From an uncultured Mycolicibacterium sp. (GTDB taxonomy: Bacteria > Actinomycetota > Actinomycetes > Mycobacteriales > Mycobacteriaceae): a stretch of 41,124 nt of DNA. The translations under genes and the position numbers were made by a program. The stretch is from contig CAMFLL010000017.1 of the NCBI GenBank assembly GCA_945957405.1, forward strand, positions 1 to 41,124. Direction: 5' to 3'. Positions 1 through 7,862 of this stretch are shown in pieces. Below the pieces are notes generated by a model. It had not been told where the DNA came from. It worked only from the letters and a program-made list of their open reading frames with translations, and did no database searches. Numbering within the stretch: position 1 is the stretch's first letter; every line of letters begins with the position of its first letter.

Positions 1-515
1 GCGCCACCGAGGCCGACTCCGCGGCCCTGGCCAGAACCGCGGCCATCGACGCCGTCGCCGCCATCCCGAAGCCGACCGTGGCTGCGGTCACCGGCTACGC
101 CCTGGGCAGCGGGATGACCCTGGCGCTGGCGGCCGACTGGCGAGTCGCCGGCGACAACGTCAAGGTCGGCGCGACGGAGGTGTTGGCCGGCCTGATGCCA
201 GGGGGCGGGGGATTGGCACGCCTGGCGCGCGTCGTCGGGAGCAGTCGTGCCAAGGAGATGGTGTACAGCGGCCGCTTCGTCGACGCCGAGGAGGCCAACG
301 CGCTCGGCCTGCTCGACGAGCTGGTCGCCCCGGACGGGGTGTTCGACGGTGCGTACGCCTGGGCGAAGCGGTTCGTCGACGCGCCGCCGGCCGTGGTGGC
401 CGCGGCCAAGGCCGTGATCGACGGCGGCCTCGGCGGGCGGGTCGGGGCCGACGACGAACGCAGGCGCTATGTCGAGGTGTTCGCCGCCAACCAGCGCCAC
501 GACACCAACAGTTAG
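1..515 (+). CDS. echA17: Enoyl-CoA hydratase/isomerase family protein, EchA17-like (5' end missing)
   Basis: The gene enters from the left edge; the frame is open from base 3 and stops at TAG 513-515. The visible 170 residues are the C-terminal part of a crotonase fold, which hydrates or isomerises enoyl-CoA thioesters in fatty acid oxidation. The oxyanion-hole segment reads [20 protein letters not shown] and is followed by [15 protein letters not shown]. The second glutamate of the family is present in GATE. The first catalytic glutamate (the E of GGGCE in rat crotonase) aligns with threonine in GSGMT, so activity may be atypical. I recall the M. tuberculosis EchA17 region being similar. Its neighbours match the Rv3039c-Rv3034c order. 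The stop codon overlaps the -10 hexamer of the next gene. Family is secure; the reaction is not. Confidence 0.88.
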   Translation, partial: ATEADSAALARTAAIDAVAAIPKPTVAAVTGYALGSGMTLALAADWRVAGDNVKVGATEVLAGLMPGGGGLARLARVVGSSRAKEMVYSGRFVDAEEANALGLLDELVAPDGVFDGAYAWAKRFVDAPPAVVAAAKAVIDGGLGGRVGADDERRRYVEVFAANQRHDTNS

Positions 516-518
516 GCT
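513..518 (+). promoter_or_regulatory. Leaderless -10 element for the methyltransferase gene
   Basis: TAGGCT fits the mycobacterial TANNNT -10 hexamer and ends 7 nt before the ATG at 526. Transcription would then begin at or next to the start codon, giving a leaderless mRNA. There is no Shine-Dalgarno sequence. The hexamer overlaps the stop codon of the upstream gene. Confidence 0.55.
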
Positions 519-525
519 GCCCTCC

Positions 526-1494
526 ATGACGAGCACAGATCCGGCCCCGAACCCGCACGCCACCGCGGAGCAGGTCGAGGCGGCCCTGAAAGACAGCAAG
601 CTCGCCCAGGTGCTGTACCACGACTGGGAAGCGGAGACCTACGACGACAAGTGGTCGATCTCCTATGACCAGCGTTGCGTCGACTACGCCCGCGGCCGCT
701 TCGATGGCATCGTTCCCGAGGAGGTGCAGCGCGAACTGCCCTACGACCGGGCCCTGGAACTAGGCTGCGGCACCGGGTTCTTCCTGCTCAACCTGATTCA
801 GGCCGGCGTCGCGCGGCGCGGCTCGGTGACCGATCTCTCACCGGGCATGGTCAAGGTCGCCACCCGCAACGGCCAGGGGCTGGGCCTCGACATCGACGGC
901 CGGGTCGCCGACGCCGAGGGCATCCCGTACGAGGACAACACCTTCGATCTCGTGGTCGGGCACGCCGTACTGCACCACATCCCCGATGTCGAACTGTCGT
1001 TGCGCGAGGTGGTGCGCGTGCTCAAGCCCGGCGGCCGGTTCGTCTTCGCCGGCGAACCGACCACGGTCGGCAACCGGTACGCCCGCGAGCTGTCCACACT
1101 GACCTGGCACGCCGCCACCACCATCACGAAACTGCCTGGCCTGCGCGGGTGGCGGCGCCCGCAGACCGAGCTCGACGAGTCCTCGCGGGCGGCGGCCCTG
1201 GAGGCCGTCGTCGACCTGCACACGTTCGAACCCGCCGATCTCGAGCGGATGGCGCGCAATGCCGGTGCCGTCCAGGTCGCCACCGCCAGTGAGGAGTTCA
1301 CCGCCGCGATGCTCGGCTGGCCGGTGCGCACGTTCGAAGCCGCCGTCCCGCCCGGCAAGCTGGGCTGGGGCTGGGCCAGATTCGCGTTCGGAAGTTGGAC
1401 CACCCTGAGTTGGGTCGACGCCAACATCTGGCGCCGCGTCGTGCCGAAGGGCTGGTTCTACAACGTCATGATCACCGGGGTAAAGCCGTCCTAG
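526..1494 (+). CDS. Class I SAM-dependent methyltransferase (Rv3038c-like)
   Basis: A 322-residue protein with one Rossmann-type methyltransferase domain. SAM motif I is LELGCGTGFFLLNL at about residues 77-90. The acidic end of strand 2 is in SVTDLSPGMV, followed by VADAEGIPYEDNTFDLVVGHAVLHHIPD, which is broken here only for description (motifs II-III), and VLKPGGRFVFAGEP. The C-terminal third, rich in Trp and aromatics, probably caps the active site. The acceptor is unknown. The ATG at 526 was chosen because it follows a TAGGCT hexamer by 7 nt; a longer frame to 469 adds a low-complexity tail that reads over the upstream gene. The M. tuberculosis counterpart lies in the same place beside the methylglucose-lipopolysaccharide genes, so a polysaccharide or lipid acceptor is possible, but this is inference. 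Confidence 0.87.
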   Translation: MTSTDPAPNPHATAEQVEAALKDSKLAQVLYHDWEAETYDDKWSISYDQRCVDYARGRFDGIVPEEVQRELPYDRALELGCGTGFFLLNLIQAGVARRGSVTDLSPGMVKVATRNGQGLGLDIDGRVADAEGIPYEDNTFDLVVGHAVLHHIPDVELSLREVVRVLKPGGRFVFAGEPTTVGNRYARELSTLTWHAATTITKLPGLRGWRRPQTELDESSRAAALEAVVDLHTFEPADLERMARNAGAVQVATASEEFTAAMLGWPVRTFEAAVPPGKLGWGWARFAFGSWTTLSWVDANIWRRVVPKGWFYNVMITGVKPS

Positions 1495-2663
1495 AGTTCA
1501 CCCTCGACGACGTCGGCTACCTGACGTCCGATGAGGGCGGCGACGCGCTGGCCGATGTCGATGGGCTCATCGCCCACGCGGCAGGCGCGCAGCTAGCCGA
1601 TATCGCCGCGGTCCGCACGCGCTACGGCGCGCGCGCCCCGATCCTGGTGGAGACGGTGCTGCTGCGGCGCAAGGCCGCGCCCAAGCTGCCCGGCACGCAG
1701 GGCTGGCTATTCACCGACGAGGCCTTACAGCAGTCGACCGCGGCCCCGGTGGCCGCCCACCGCGCGGCGCGCCTGGCCGGCCGGACGGTGCACGACGCGA
1801 CGTGTTCGATCGGTACCGAACTGGCCGCCCTGCACCGCGGTGCGGCCGCAGTTGTGGGCAGTGATCTCGATCCGGTGCGCCTGGCGATGGCCCGGCACAA
1901 CCTCGGGGGCGCCGTGGCGTTGTGCCGCGCCGACGCGTTGATGCCCATCACGCGCGACGACACCGTCGTCATCGCCGATCCGGCGCGGCGCAGCGGTGGC
2001 CGCAGGCGATTCGACCCGAGGGACTACAGCCCGCCGCTCGACGCGCTGCTCGCCGCGCACCGTGCCCGGCAACTCGTCGTGAAGTGCGCTCCGGGAATCG
2101 ATTTCGACTCCCTGGCGCAGTTGGGCTTCGCCGGTGAGGTGGAGGTGACGTCGTGGGCGGGTTCGGTGCGCGAGGCCTGCCTGTGGCCGGCCGCCCTGAC
2201 CGATCGCGGAATCACGCGCCGGGCAACCATCCTCGAGCGCGGCGAACAGGTCACCGATGCCGACCCCGACCACTGTCCCACGGGCAGACCCGGTCGCTGG
2301 ATCGTCGACCCCGACGGTGCGGTGGTGCGCGCCGGCCTGGTCCGCCACTACGGCGCCCGCCACGGTCTGTGGCAGCTCGATCCCGACATCGCCTACCTGA
2401 CCGGTGACACGCTGCCCGCCGGGGTGCGCGGCTTCGAAGTGCTCGAGGAGCTGGCGTTTCGGGAAAAGACCCTCCGGCAGGCGCTTTCAGCATTGGACTG
2501 TGGGCCGTTGGAGATTCTGGTCCGTGGCGTCGCGGTGGACCCCGACGAACTCCGCCGCCGGATGCGCACCCGCGGTGGCACCAGCCTCTCGGTGGTGCTC
2601 ACCCGGATCGGGACCGGCACCGGCGCCCGCGCGACGGCGTTCATTTGCAGATCGTCCCGCTAG
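1395..2663 (+). CDS. SAM-dependent methyltransferase with C-terminal THUMP-like domain (Rv3037c-like); start uncertain
   Basis: The N-terminal part has a helical segment and then a methyltransferase domain: motif I VHDATCSIGTELAAL, then VVGSDLDPVRLAMARHN, and a DTVVIADPARRSGGRR segment resembling the catalytic DPP(R) motif of nucleic-acid methyltransferases. The last 90 or so residues (FEVLEELAFREKTL to the end) resemble the THUMP-like C-terminal domain of this actinobacterial family, which suggests an RNA substrate. No good start exists. The family-like sequence begins about LEFTLDDVGYL (near 1491), but the only usual in-frame start codons upstream are TTG at 1395 and 1410, inside the previous gene. 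The coordinate given is the longest option. It ends 30 bases before the next gene. Confidence 0.78.
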   Translation: MDHPELGRRQHLAPRRAEGLVLQRHDHRGKAVLEFTLDDVGYLTSDEGGDALADVDGLIAHAAGAQLADIAAVRTRYGARAPILVETVLLRRKAAPKLPGTQGWLFTDEALQQSTAAPVAAHRAARLAGRTVHDATCSIGTELAALHRGAAAVVGSDLDPVRLAMARHNLGGAVALCRADALMPITRDDTVVIADPARRSGGRRRFDPRDYSPPLDALLAAHRARQLVVKCAPGIDFDSLAQLGFAGEVEVTSWAGSVREACLWPAALTDRGITRRATILERGEQVTDADPDHCPTGRPGRWIVDPDGAVVRAGLVRHYGARHGLWQLDPDIAYLTGDTLPAGVRGFEVLEELAFREKTLRQALSALDCGPLEILVRGVAVDPDELRRRMRTRGGTSLSVVLTRIGTGTGARATAFICRSSR

Positions 2664-2679
2664 GCGCTGATTTCGCCGC

Positions 2680-2685
2680 TACGCT
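2680..2685 (+). promoter_or_regulatory. Leaderless -10 element for the first RsiV-type gene
   Basis: TACGCT fits TANNNT and lies 8 nt before the ATG at 2694, with no ribosome binding site between. The arrangement suggests a leaderless transcript for the secreted protein and, by coupling, the TIR gene behind it. Confidence 0.45.
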
Positions 2686-2693
2686 GCACATCC

Positions 2694-3386
2694 ATGATGC
2701 GTACGGTGCTGGGCGCAGTGCTGACCGCCGGCATGCTGTTGAGCTTCCCGCCGGCGATGCCGACGGCCCTGGCCGCCGATCTGTGCGCACAGTTCGGCGG
2801 TGCCGTGGACGCCCCGGATCAGGGCGGATTGTGCCGCGTGCATGTGGCGAACGCGAGTTACACCTTGGACATGTCGTTCCCCGTGGATTTTCCCGACCAG
2901 CCTGCCATCGACGACTTCCTCAACCAGACCCGAGACGGTTTCCTCAACGTCGCCCAGACGCCCGACGCGGGGAACACGCCCTACGCGCTGGACATGAAGG
3001 CGTCGCTGTGGTCGTCCGACACCACCAGGTCGGTGGTGTTCGAGGTGTACCAGGATCTCGGCGGCGCCCACCCGACCACGTGGTATCAGTCGTTCAATTA
3101 CGATCTGCCGCAGAAACGCGCTCTCACCTTCGATGACCTGTTCGCACCGGGTACCCAACCGCTGCAGGCGATTTTCCCCGTGGTCCAGCAGGCGCTGGCG
3201 GCCGAACTCGGCATTGCGGATCCCGTGTCGCCCAGCGATGGCCTCGACCCCTCGCACTACCGGAATTTCGCGATCACACCGGTCGACGTCATCTTCTTCT
3301 TCGATCGGGGTGAGCTCATGGCGGGCGCGGCCGGTGCGCACACCGTGTACGTGCCGCGCGCCGCGATACCGCCGCTGGCGGTCTAG
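2694..3386 (+). CDS. Secreted RsiV/DUF3298-type protein, TB22.2 (Rv3036c) family, copy 1
   Basis: A 230-residue protein with a Sec signal peptide and a predicted signal peptidase I site after ALA (about residues 25-27). The mature N terminus has a likely disulfide pair, Cys31 and Cys47. The body matches the DUF3298/RsiV fold: QTRDGFLN, a TWYQSFNYDL strand, LTFDDLFAPG, and the closing GLDPSHYRNFAITPVDVIFFFDRGE. In Bacillus the RsiV version of this domain binds lysozyme. The M. tuberculosis TB22.2 protein is a known secreted antigen; I recall an esterase report, but I see no GxSxG motif here. Two adjacent ATGs (2694, 2697) are possible. Its stop codon shares one base with the GTG of the TIR gene, so the two are probably co-translated. 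A paralogue lies on the far side of that gene. Confidence 0.87.
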   Translation: MMRTVLGAVLTAGMLLSFPPAMPTALAADLCAQFGGAVDAPDQGGLCRVHVANASYTLDMSFPVDFPDQPAIDDFLNQTRDGFLNVAQTPDAGNTPYALDMKASLWSSDTTRSVVFEVYQDLGGAHPTTWYQSFNYDLPQKRALTFDDLFAPGTQPLQAIFPVVQQALAAELGIADPVSPSDGLDPSHYRNFAITPVDVIFFFDRGELMAGAAGAHTVYVPRAAIPPLAV

Positions 3387-6181
3387 TGCGCTACGACGCG
3401 TTCATCTCGTATTCGCATGCGGCCGACGGCAAGTTGGCGCCTGCGCTGCAGCGGGCCCTGCAGCGGATGGCCAAGCGGTGGTATCGCAGGCGGGCACTGG
3501 AGGTGTTCCGCGACGAGACCGGGCTGTCGGTCGACCCGCATCTGTGGGGCGCCATCGTCAAAGCCCTCGACGACGCCGAATGGTTCCTGTTGCTGACGTC
3601 GCCCGGTGCGGCCCGCTCGGAATGGGTGAACCGGGAGATCGAGCACTGGAAGGCGAACCGGCCACACGACCGGATTTTGCCGGTGCTCACCGACGGGCAT
3701 TGGGAATGGGACTCGCGCACAGGTGATTTCACGCCTGACTCCGATGCCGTTCCGCCCGGGCTGCGCGGTGTCTTCACCGACGAGCCGCGCCACCTCGACC
3801 TGCGCTGGGCGCATGAGGAGACCGAGCTCGACCTGCACAACGGGCGGTTCCGGAATGCGATCGCCGAGATCGCGGCGCCGCTGCACGGATGCAGCAAGGA
3901 CGAGATCGAGGGTGAGGACGTCCGTCAGCATCGGCGCACGGTCCGCATCGCCTGGTCGGCGGCCGCCATGCTGGCGGTGCTGGCGCTGGCGGCGGTGACC
4001 GGCGCCGGGTTCGCGGTCCGCAACGCGCACACCGCCGAGCAGCGTCGCGTCCAGGCCGTCGCCCAACGGCTCGCCGCGCAGAGCCAGACCGAGCTCGAGC
4101 GGCCCGATCTCGCATTTCTGTTGGCGGCGAACGGTTATCGCACCGATGCCACGCCGGCGACCGCGTCGGCGCTGCTGACCGCGGTTGCCGACCGCCCCGA
4201 GATCAAGATGCGGATCGACCCGACGGCTTCGGTGACGGCGGTCGCCACTTCCGCTGCCACGGATCGGATCTGGATCGGGACGACGGATGGCGTGGTAGCC
4301 AGCTACCGGTTCTCCGACGGCACCGAACTGGGCCGGACGCAAGGCGTTTTCGGCAGCGACATCGTCGCGATGGCACTGACCGGACCTGGTGCCGACACGG
4401 TGGTGGTCGCCGACGAGAAGTCGGTCACCACCCTGGACGCGGACTTGCGCCCGACCATCAAGCGATCCAGCCCGTCGATGATCCGCTCCCTGGCGGTCGA
4501 CGCGCGCACCGGGCGAGTGGCCGCGGGCACCACGGAGGGCACGGTCATGGTGTGGCAGCCCGGTGAGCAGAAAGCGGGAGTGACCATCCAGGCCATACCG
4601 CCCCATCCGGATGTCCTGGACTGGGTGCCGGCCCTGGCGTGGACCGGCGACGACGGCCTGATCGCCACCGGGGTCAGCGGTATGGTCGTTCGCCTCGACG
4701 TCGCCGCGGCCGACCGGCCGGTCTGGGTGCAGTCGGCCGGCGGCAGCCGGATCGGGCGTTATGTCAGTGCGGTGACGGTGCTGGACGACGGCACGCTGGT
4801 CGGCGGCGGCAGTGACGGGTCGATGCAGTTCTGGGACGCCCGTACCGGCGCGGTGCTCGGCGAGGAGTCGGGCGCTCATTTGGGAATGGTCCGCGGCGTC
4901 GTGGCCACGGGGGACTCCGCGGCCGCCGGATCTGTCGCATCGGTCGCCGAGGACGGCTACCTGATCTTCTGGGACCATGTGGCCAGGACCCCGCTGGCGG
5001 TCCCGCCGCCGGTTCGCGTCGCCGAACGGGTCGCGACATCGGTCGCCTGGGATCCGGCCGCCACCGGTTACGGTGTGGCGGGCACGCTTTCAGGTGGTGC
5101 GGTCCTGCTGGACTACAGTGCGGGCGCCCGACGGCCCATCGCCAAACCGGTGCCCGGCTGGGAACATGCACACGCCGTGGCGATCTCGCCCGCCGGCGAC
5201 CGGCTTGCGGTGGTGCGCACCGTCTTGGACGGGACCACGCTCAGCAGCGAATTGACGCTGACCGATCCCCGTCAGCCGGACCCCGCCGCGCGATCCGTCC
5301 GGTTCCGGGGTGCCGTGAGCCGCGTCGCGTTCGCTGCCGACGGCAGGCGGGTGCTCGTGATGACGCTGGACGGTCATGTGGCCGCGTGGGACGGTGAGGC
5401 CGCCGAGGCCACCGTCACCGATGCGGCCCTCCCGGGCCAGTCGGATTATCAGCTCGCGGTCTCCTCGGACGGCGCCACCGTCGCCACCCGCGGCCTGTCG
5501 ACCGTGGGCGACGCCGGCGCGGCGGCTCCCGTCCGGCTGTGGCGACTCGATGGCCTGCGGCTGACGCCGACGGGTGATGTCGAGGCGGGACAGTTCGCTC
5601 CCGGGCTGGTGTTCACCCCGGATGGCTCGCATCTGGTGATCGGTGGTGCGAACGCGGTGTGGATCCACCCCATGGCCGGCGGTGGCACCGTCACCATCGC
5701 GCTGCCCGATCAGGATGTCACCAATGCCGTCGGGGTGTCGCAGGACGGGACGACGATCGCGGTCGGGCTGTGGCACTCGGTGCGGCTCTTCGACCTCACC
5801 GGGCACCAGATCGGTGAGGATATGCGGGTGCCGGCCCTGGTCACCGCCCTGGCGTTCGTGCCCGGCGGCGACGAACTGGCCGCGGTATCTCAGGACGGCC
5901 GATTCCTGTTGTGGGACTTGACCACTCGCCAGCTGATGTCCACCACCAAACCGCTGGTCGCCGCCCGGCCGGCCAGCCCTGGGGACGCCACGTACACCAG
6001 CCTCGCGGTGGGGCGGGGGCTGGCGGTGACCGCATCGGTGGCAGAGGGCGAGCTGGTGCTGTGGTCGCTGGACCCCGGCGACTGGATCGCCGAAGGATGC
6101 CGCGTGCACCGGCGCGAACTCAACGACGCCGAGAAGGCTCGGTTCGGCCTCGAAGGATCGGCGCCGGTCTGCACGAACTAG
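3386..6181 (+). CDS. TIR domain - transmembrane - WD40/beta-propeller protein
   Basis: A 931-residue protein in three parts. Residues 3 to about 150 form a TIR domain: box 1 YDAFISYSH (3-11), VFRDETGLS, LDDAEWFLLLTSPGAARS, then SEWVNREIEHW. Glu84 in WVNRE aligns with the catalytic NADase glutamate of SARM1-like TIRs (WVHKE). One membrane helix spans about 188-211 (AAAMLAVLALAAVTGAGFAV), preceded by an Arg-rich stretch. Next comes the linker AVAQRLAAQSQTELERPDLA, common in actinobacterial WD40 and STAND proteins. From about 260 to 910 there are repeated blades (GTTDGVVASY, GTTEGTVMVWQP, GGGSDGSMQFWDA, SQDGRFLLWDL), roughly two propellers. The GTG start at 3386 overlaps the previous stop (TAGTG). 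By the positive-inside rule the TIR would be cytosolic and the propeller outside. NAD cleavage or signalling is plausible but unproven. Confidence 0.9.
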   Translation: MRYDAFISYSHAADGKLAPALQRALQRMAKRWYRRRALEVFRDETGLSVDPHLWGAIVKALDDAEWFLLLTSPGAARSEWVNREIEHWKANRPHDRILPVLTDGHWEWDSRTGDFTPDSDAVPPGLRGVFTDEPRHLDLRWAHEETELDLHNGRFRNAIAEIAAPLHGCSKDEIEGEDVRQHRRTVRIAWSAAAMLAVLALAAVTGAGFAVRNAHTAEQRRVQAVAQRLAAQSQTELERPDLAFLLAANGYRTDATPATASALLTAVADRPEIKMRIDPTASVTAVATSAATDRIWIGTTDGVVASYRFSDGTELGRTQGVFGSDIVAMALTGPGADTVVVADEKSVTTLDADLRPTIKRSSPSMIRSLAVDARTGRVAAGTTEGTVMVWQPGEQKAGVTIQAIPPHPDVLDWVPALAWTGDDGLIATGVSGMVVRLDVAAADRPVWVQSAGGSRIGRYVSAVTVLDDGTLVGGGSDGSMQFWDARTGAVLGEESGAHLGMVRGVVATGDSAAAGSVASVAEDGYLIFWDHVARTPLAVPPPVRVAERVATSVAWDPAATGYGVAGTLSGGAVLLDYSAGARRPIAKPVPGWEHAHAVAISPAGDRLAVVRTVLDGTTLSSELTLTDPRQPDPAARSVRFRGAVSRVAFAADGRRVLVMTLDGHVAAWDGEAAEATVTDAALPGQSDYQLAVSSDGATVATRGLSTVGDAGAAAPVRLWRLDGLRLTPTGDVEAGQFAPGLVFTPDGSHLVIGGANAVWIHPMAGGGTVTIALPDQDVTNAVGVSQDGTTIAVGLWHSVRLFDLTGHQIGEDMRVPALVTALAFVPGGDELAAVSQDGRFLLWDLTTRQLMSTTKPLVAARPASPGDATYTSLAVGRGLAVTASVAEGELVLWSLDPGDWIAEGCRVHRRELNDAEKARFGLEGSAPVCTN

Positions 6182-6207
6182 CGGGCAATGGCGAATTCGG
6201 GTGTCGG

Positions 6208-6213
6208 TATCGT
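6208..6213 (+). promoter_or_regulatory. Leaderless -10 element for RsiV-type copy 2
   Basis: TATCGT fits TANNNT and is followed after exactly 7 nt by a GTG at 6221. This supports GTG 6221, not ATG 6188, as the start of the next gene and suggests it has its own promoter, although it lies only 39 bases after the TIR gene. Confidence 0.5.
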
Positions 6214-6220
6214 GTTTCCG

Positions 6221-6913
6221 GTGCGTATGACCTCGCTCGCCGCGGCGCTGACCGCCGGTGTCCTGATGATGTCGTCGGCCGCCGCTGCCTCGGCGGCGCC
6301 ACCGAAGTGTGCTGATCTCGACGGCACCGTCGGGCCGGATCAGACCTGTCAGATATCCGTCGACGACCCGAACTACACCATGGACATCAGTTTCCCGGCC
6401 GGCTATCCGGACGCCAAGGGCCTGATCGACTATGTGCGTCAGACCCGCGACGGCTACCTGGCCATGGCAAAGGGTGGCGGCGGCCGCAATGCGCCGTACG
6501 CGTTGGAGATCAAGTCCACGGCATACAGCTCCGCGGTTCCGCCGCGTGGCACCCAGAGCGTGGTGCTCGAGACCTACGAGTCGATCGGTGGACCGCACCC
6601 GCAGAACTTCTACAAGACGTTCAACTGGGATCAGGGTTTCCGCAAGCCGATCACCATCGACACGTTGTGGGCCAAGGGATCCGAGCCCTATCCGGTGCTC
6701 TACCCGTTGGTGTCGGCCGAACTCGACAAGCAACTCGGCGTTCCGGGTCTGATGTCGCAAGCGGCGGGACTCGACCCGGCCAGCTACCAGAACTTCGCGA
6801 TCACCAACGATTCGCTGATCTTCTTCTTCGGGCGCGGCGAAGTTCTTCCGGAACCGGCTGGTGCCGTTGCGGTGACGGTGCCACGCGGACCGGTCGATGC
6901 GATGATCGCGTAG
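6221..6913 (+). CDS. Secreted RsiV/DUF3298-type protein, TB22.2 family, copy 2
   Basis: With the GTG start at 6221 the protein is 230 residues, the same length as the copy at 2694, and the signal peptides align (LAAALTAGVLMMSS against VLGAVLTAGMLLSF). An in-frame ATG at 6188 would add 11 residues before the signal peptide. Shared features are the N-terminal Cys pair (Cys30, Cys43), QTRDGYL, the GGPHPQNFYKTFNWD strand, and the signature GLDPASYQNFAIT then IFFFGRGE. The two copies have clearly diverged, so the duplication is old. The product is expected outside the membrane. I cannot tell which copy is the true TB22.2 orthologue. A possible role with the intervening TIR-propeller protein is inference from position alone. 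Confidence 0.86.
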   Translation: MRMTSLAAALTAGVLMMSSAAAASAAPPKCADLDGTVGPDQTCQISVDDPNYTMDISFPAGYPDAKGLIDYVRQTRDGYLAMAKGGGGRNAPYALEIKSTAYSSAVPPRGTQSVVLETYESIGGPHPQNFYKTFNWDQGFRKPITIDTLWAKGSEPYPVLYPLVSAELDKQLGVPGLMSQAAGLDPASYQNFAITNDSLIFFFGRGEVLPEPAGAVAVTVPRGPVDAMIA

Positions 6914-7036
6914 CCCGGCTGTCGAGCGGGTTAATTTTCGACTGAACCCCGGTTCCTCGGGCTTGGCTTGTGCCATTGTCCCCACGTTGGGGTGCTGTCG
7001 CGGGTGTGCGCGGTGGCCGGGGAAAGGAACAGTCTG

Positions 7037-7825
7037 ATGGGTAGCAAGAAAATCGTCGGCCGGGTGGGAACGCTGGCCTTGTTCTCCGGTGTCGGAGTGG
7101 CGCTCATGGGAGCAGCTCCCGCACAGGCGGCGCCGGTGGACAATCTCAAGCCGAACATCAGTGTGTCGGCCAACGGTAAGACCGTCGTGCACAGCGGGTC
7201 GGCCACGGCGAACTCGTCGGGTGCCGGGTCGATCGCCGTCGCGGTGGGCCGCGACAGCGTCGCCAACGCCACCGACGGCGTGAACAACCGCGCCGTCGTG
7301 GTCGGCCGGCAGAGCGTCGCCGATGCCGGTTTCGGCAACAGCAACACCGCCGTGATCTTCGGCAACGGTAACGAGGCCTCCGCGACGAACGGAAACGGTA
7401 ACCGTGCGACCGTCATGGGCAATCAGAGCAAGGCGCGGGCCAGTTTCGGCAACGACAACACCGCATCGACACAGGGCAACGGCAGCAGCTCGCAGACCGG
7501 GTGTGTGGCCGCCGGCGCGGTCTGCAGCGCAAACACCGTCATCGTCCGGGGCAACGGCACCACGGCATTCACGCTGGGTGACAGTCTGACTGCCTCGAAC
7601 GGCAACAACGTCAAGGTCACCGGCGACAACAGCCTGGCCGAGGTCGGCGGGTCCGGCAACAAGGTGACCGTCACGGGCGATTCCAGCGGCGGATTCATTG
7701 CGCTCGGCAGTGGCAACACACTCACGGTCAGCGGTGACCACCTGGCCGGGAACATCCCCACTGACTCTGGAGTGACTGTGACGTGCGTGACGGCGGGCAC
7801 GCCGGGATGCACGTTCAACCCGTGA
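7037..7825 (+). CDS. Secreted protein with five 19-residue Gly/Asn-rich repeats (beta-roll-like), function unknown
   Basis: I do not recognise a named family. ATG 7037 has a GGAAAGGA ribosome binding site 8 nt upstream; an upstream GTG at 6968 would add an implausible leader. The 262-residue product has a signal peptide ending at AQAA (about residue 32). Residues 62-156 are five consecutive 19-residue units fitting G-x3-x-A-x3-G-x2-S-x-A-x-A, for example FGNSNTAVIFGNGNEASAT. This periodicity is like the beta-roll heads of YadA-type adhesins. Cys156 and Cys163 (TGCVAAGAVCS) and a second pair near the C terminus (VTCVTAGTPGCTF) could form two small disulfide loops. There is no anchor motif. A surface or cell-wall structural or adhesive role is possible. 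Confidence 0.8.
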   Translation: MGSKKIVGRVGTLALFSGVGVALMGAAPAQAAPVDNLKPNISVSANGKTVVHSGSATANSSGAGSIAVAVGRDSVANATDGVNNRAVVVGRQSVADAGFGNSNTAVIFGNGNEASATNGNGNRATVMGNQSKARASFGNDNTASTQGNGSSSQTGCVAAGAVCSANTVIVRGNGTTAFTLGDSLTASNGNNVKVTGDNSLAEVGGSGNKVTVTGDSSGGFIALGSGNTLTVSGDHLAGNIPTDSGVTVTCVTAGTPGCTFNP

Positions 7826-7862
7826 GCCTGGAGGTAGATCAACGCCTTGCCCTGATCGACGG

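Noticed and set aside
3383..4978. Minus-strand open frame of 531 codons over the TIR domain
   Set aside because: Antisense shadow of a gene with clear TIR motifs; composition is typical of such frames.
6188..6220. ATG 6188 as the start of RsiV-type copy 2
   Set aside because: GTG 6221 gives the same length as the paralogue, an aligned signal peptide and a TANNNT box 7 nt upstream.
7826..7862. GATCA-N11-TGATC as a terminator between convergent genes
   Set aside because: Only a 5-bp stem with a long loop and no T-run.
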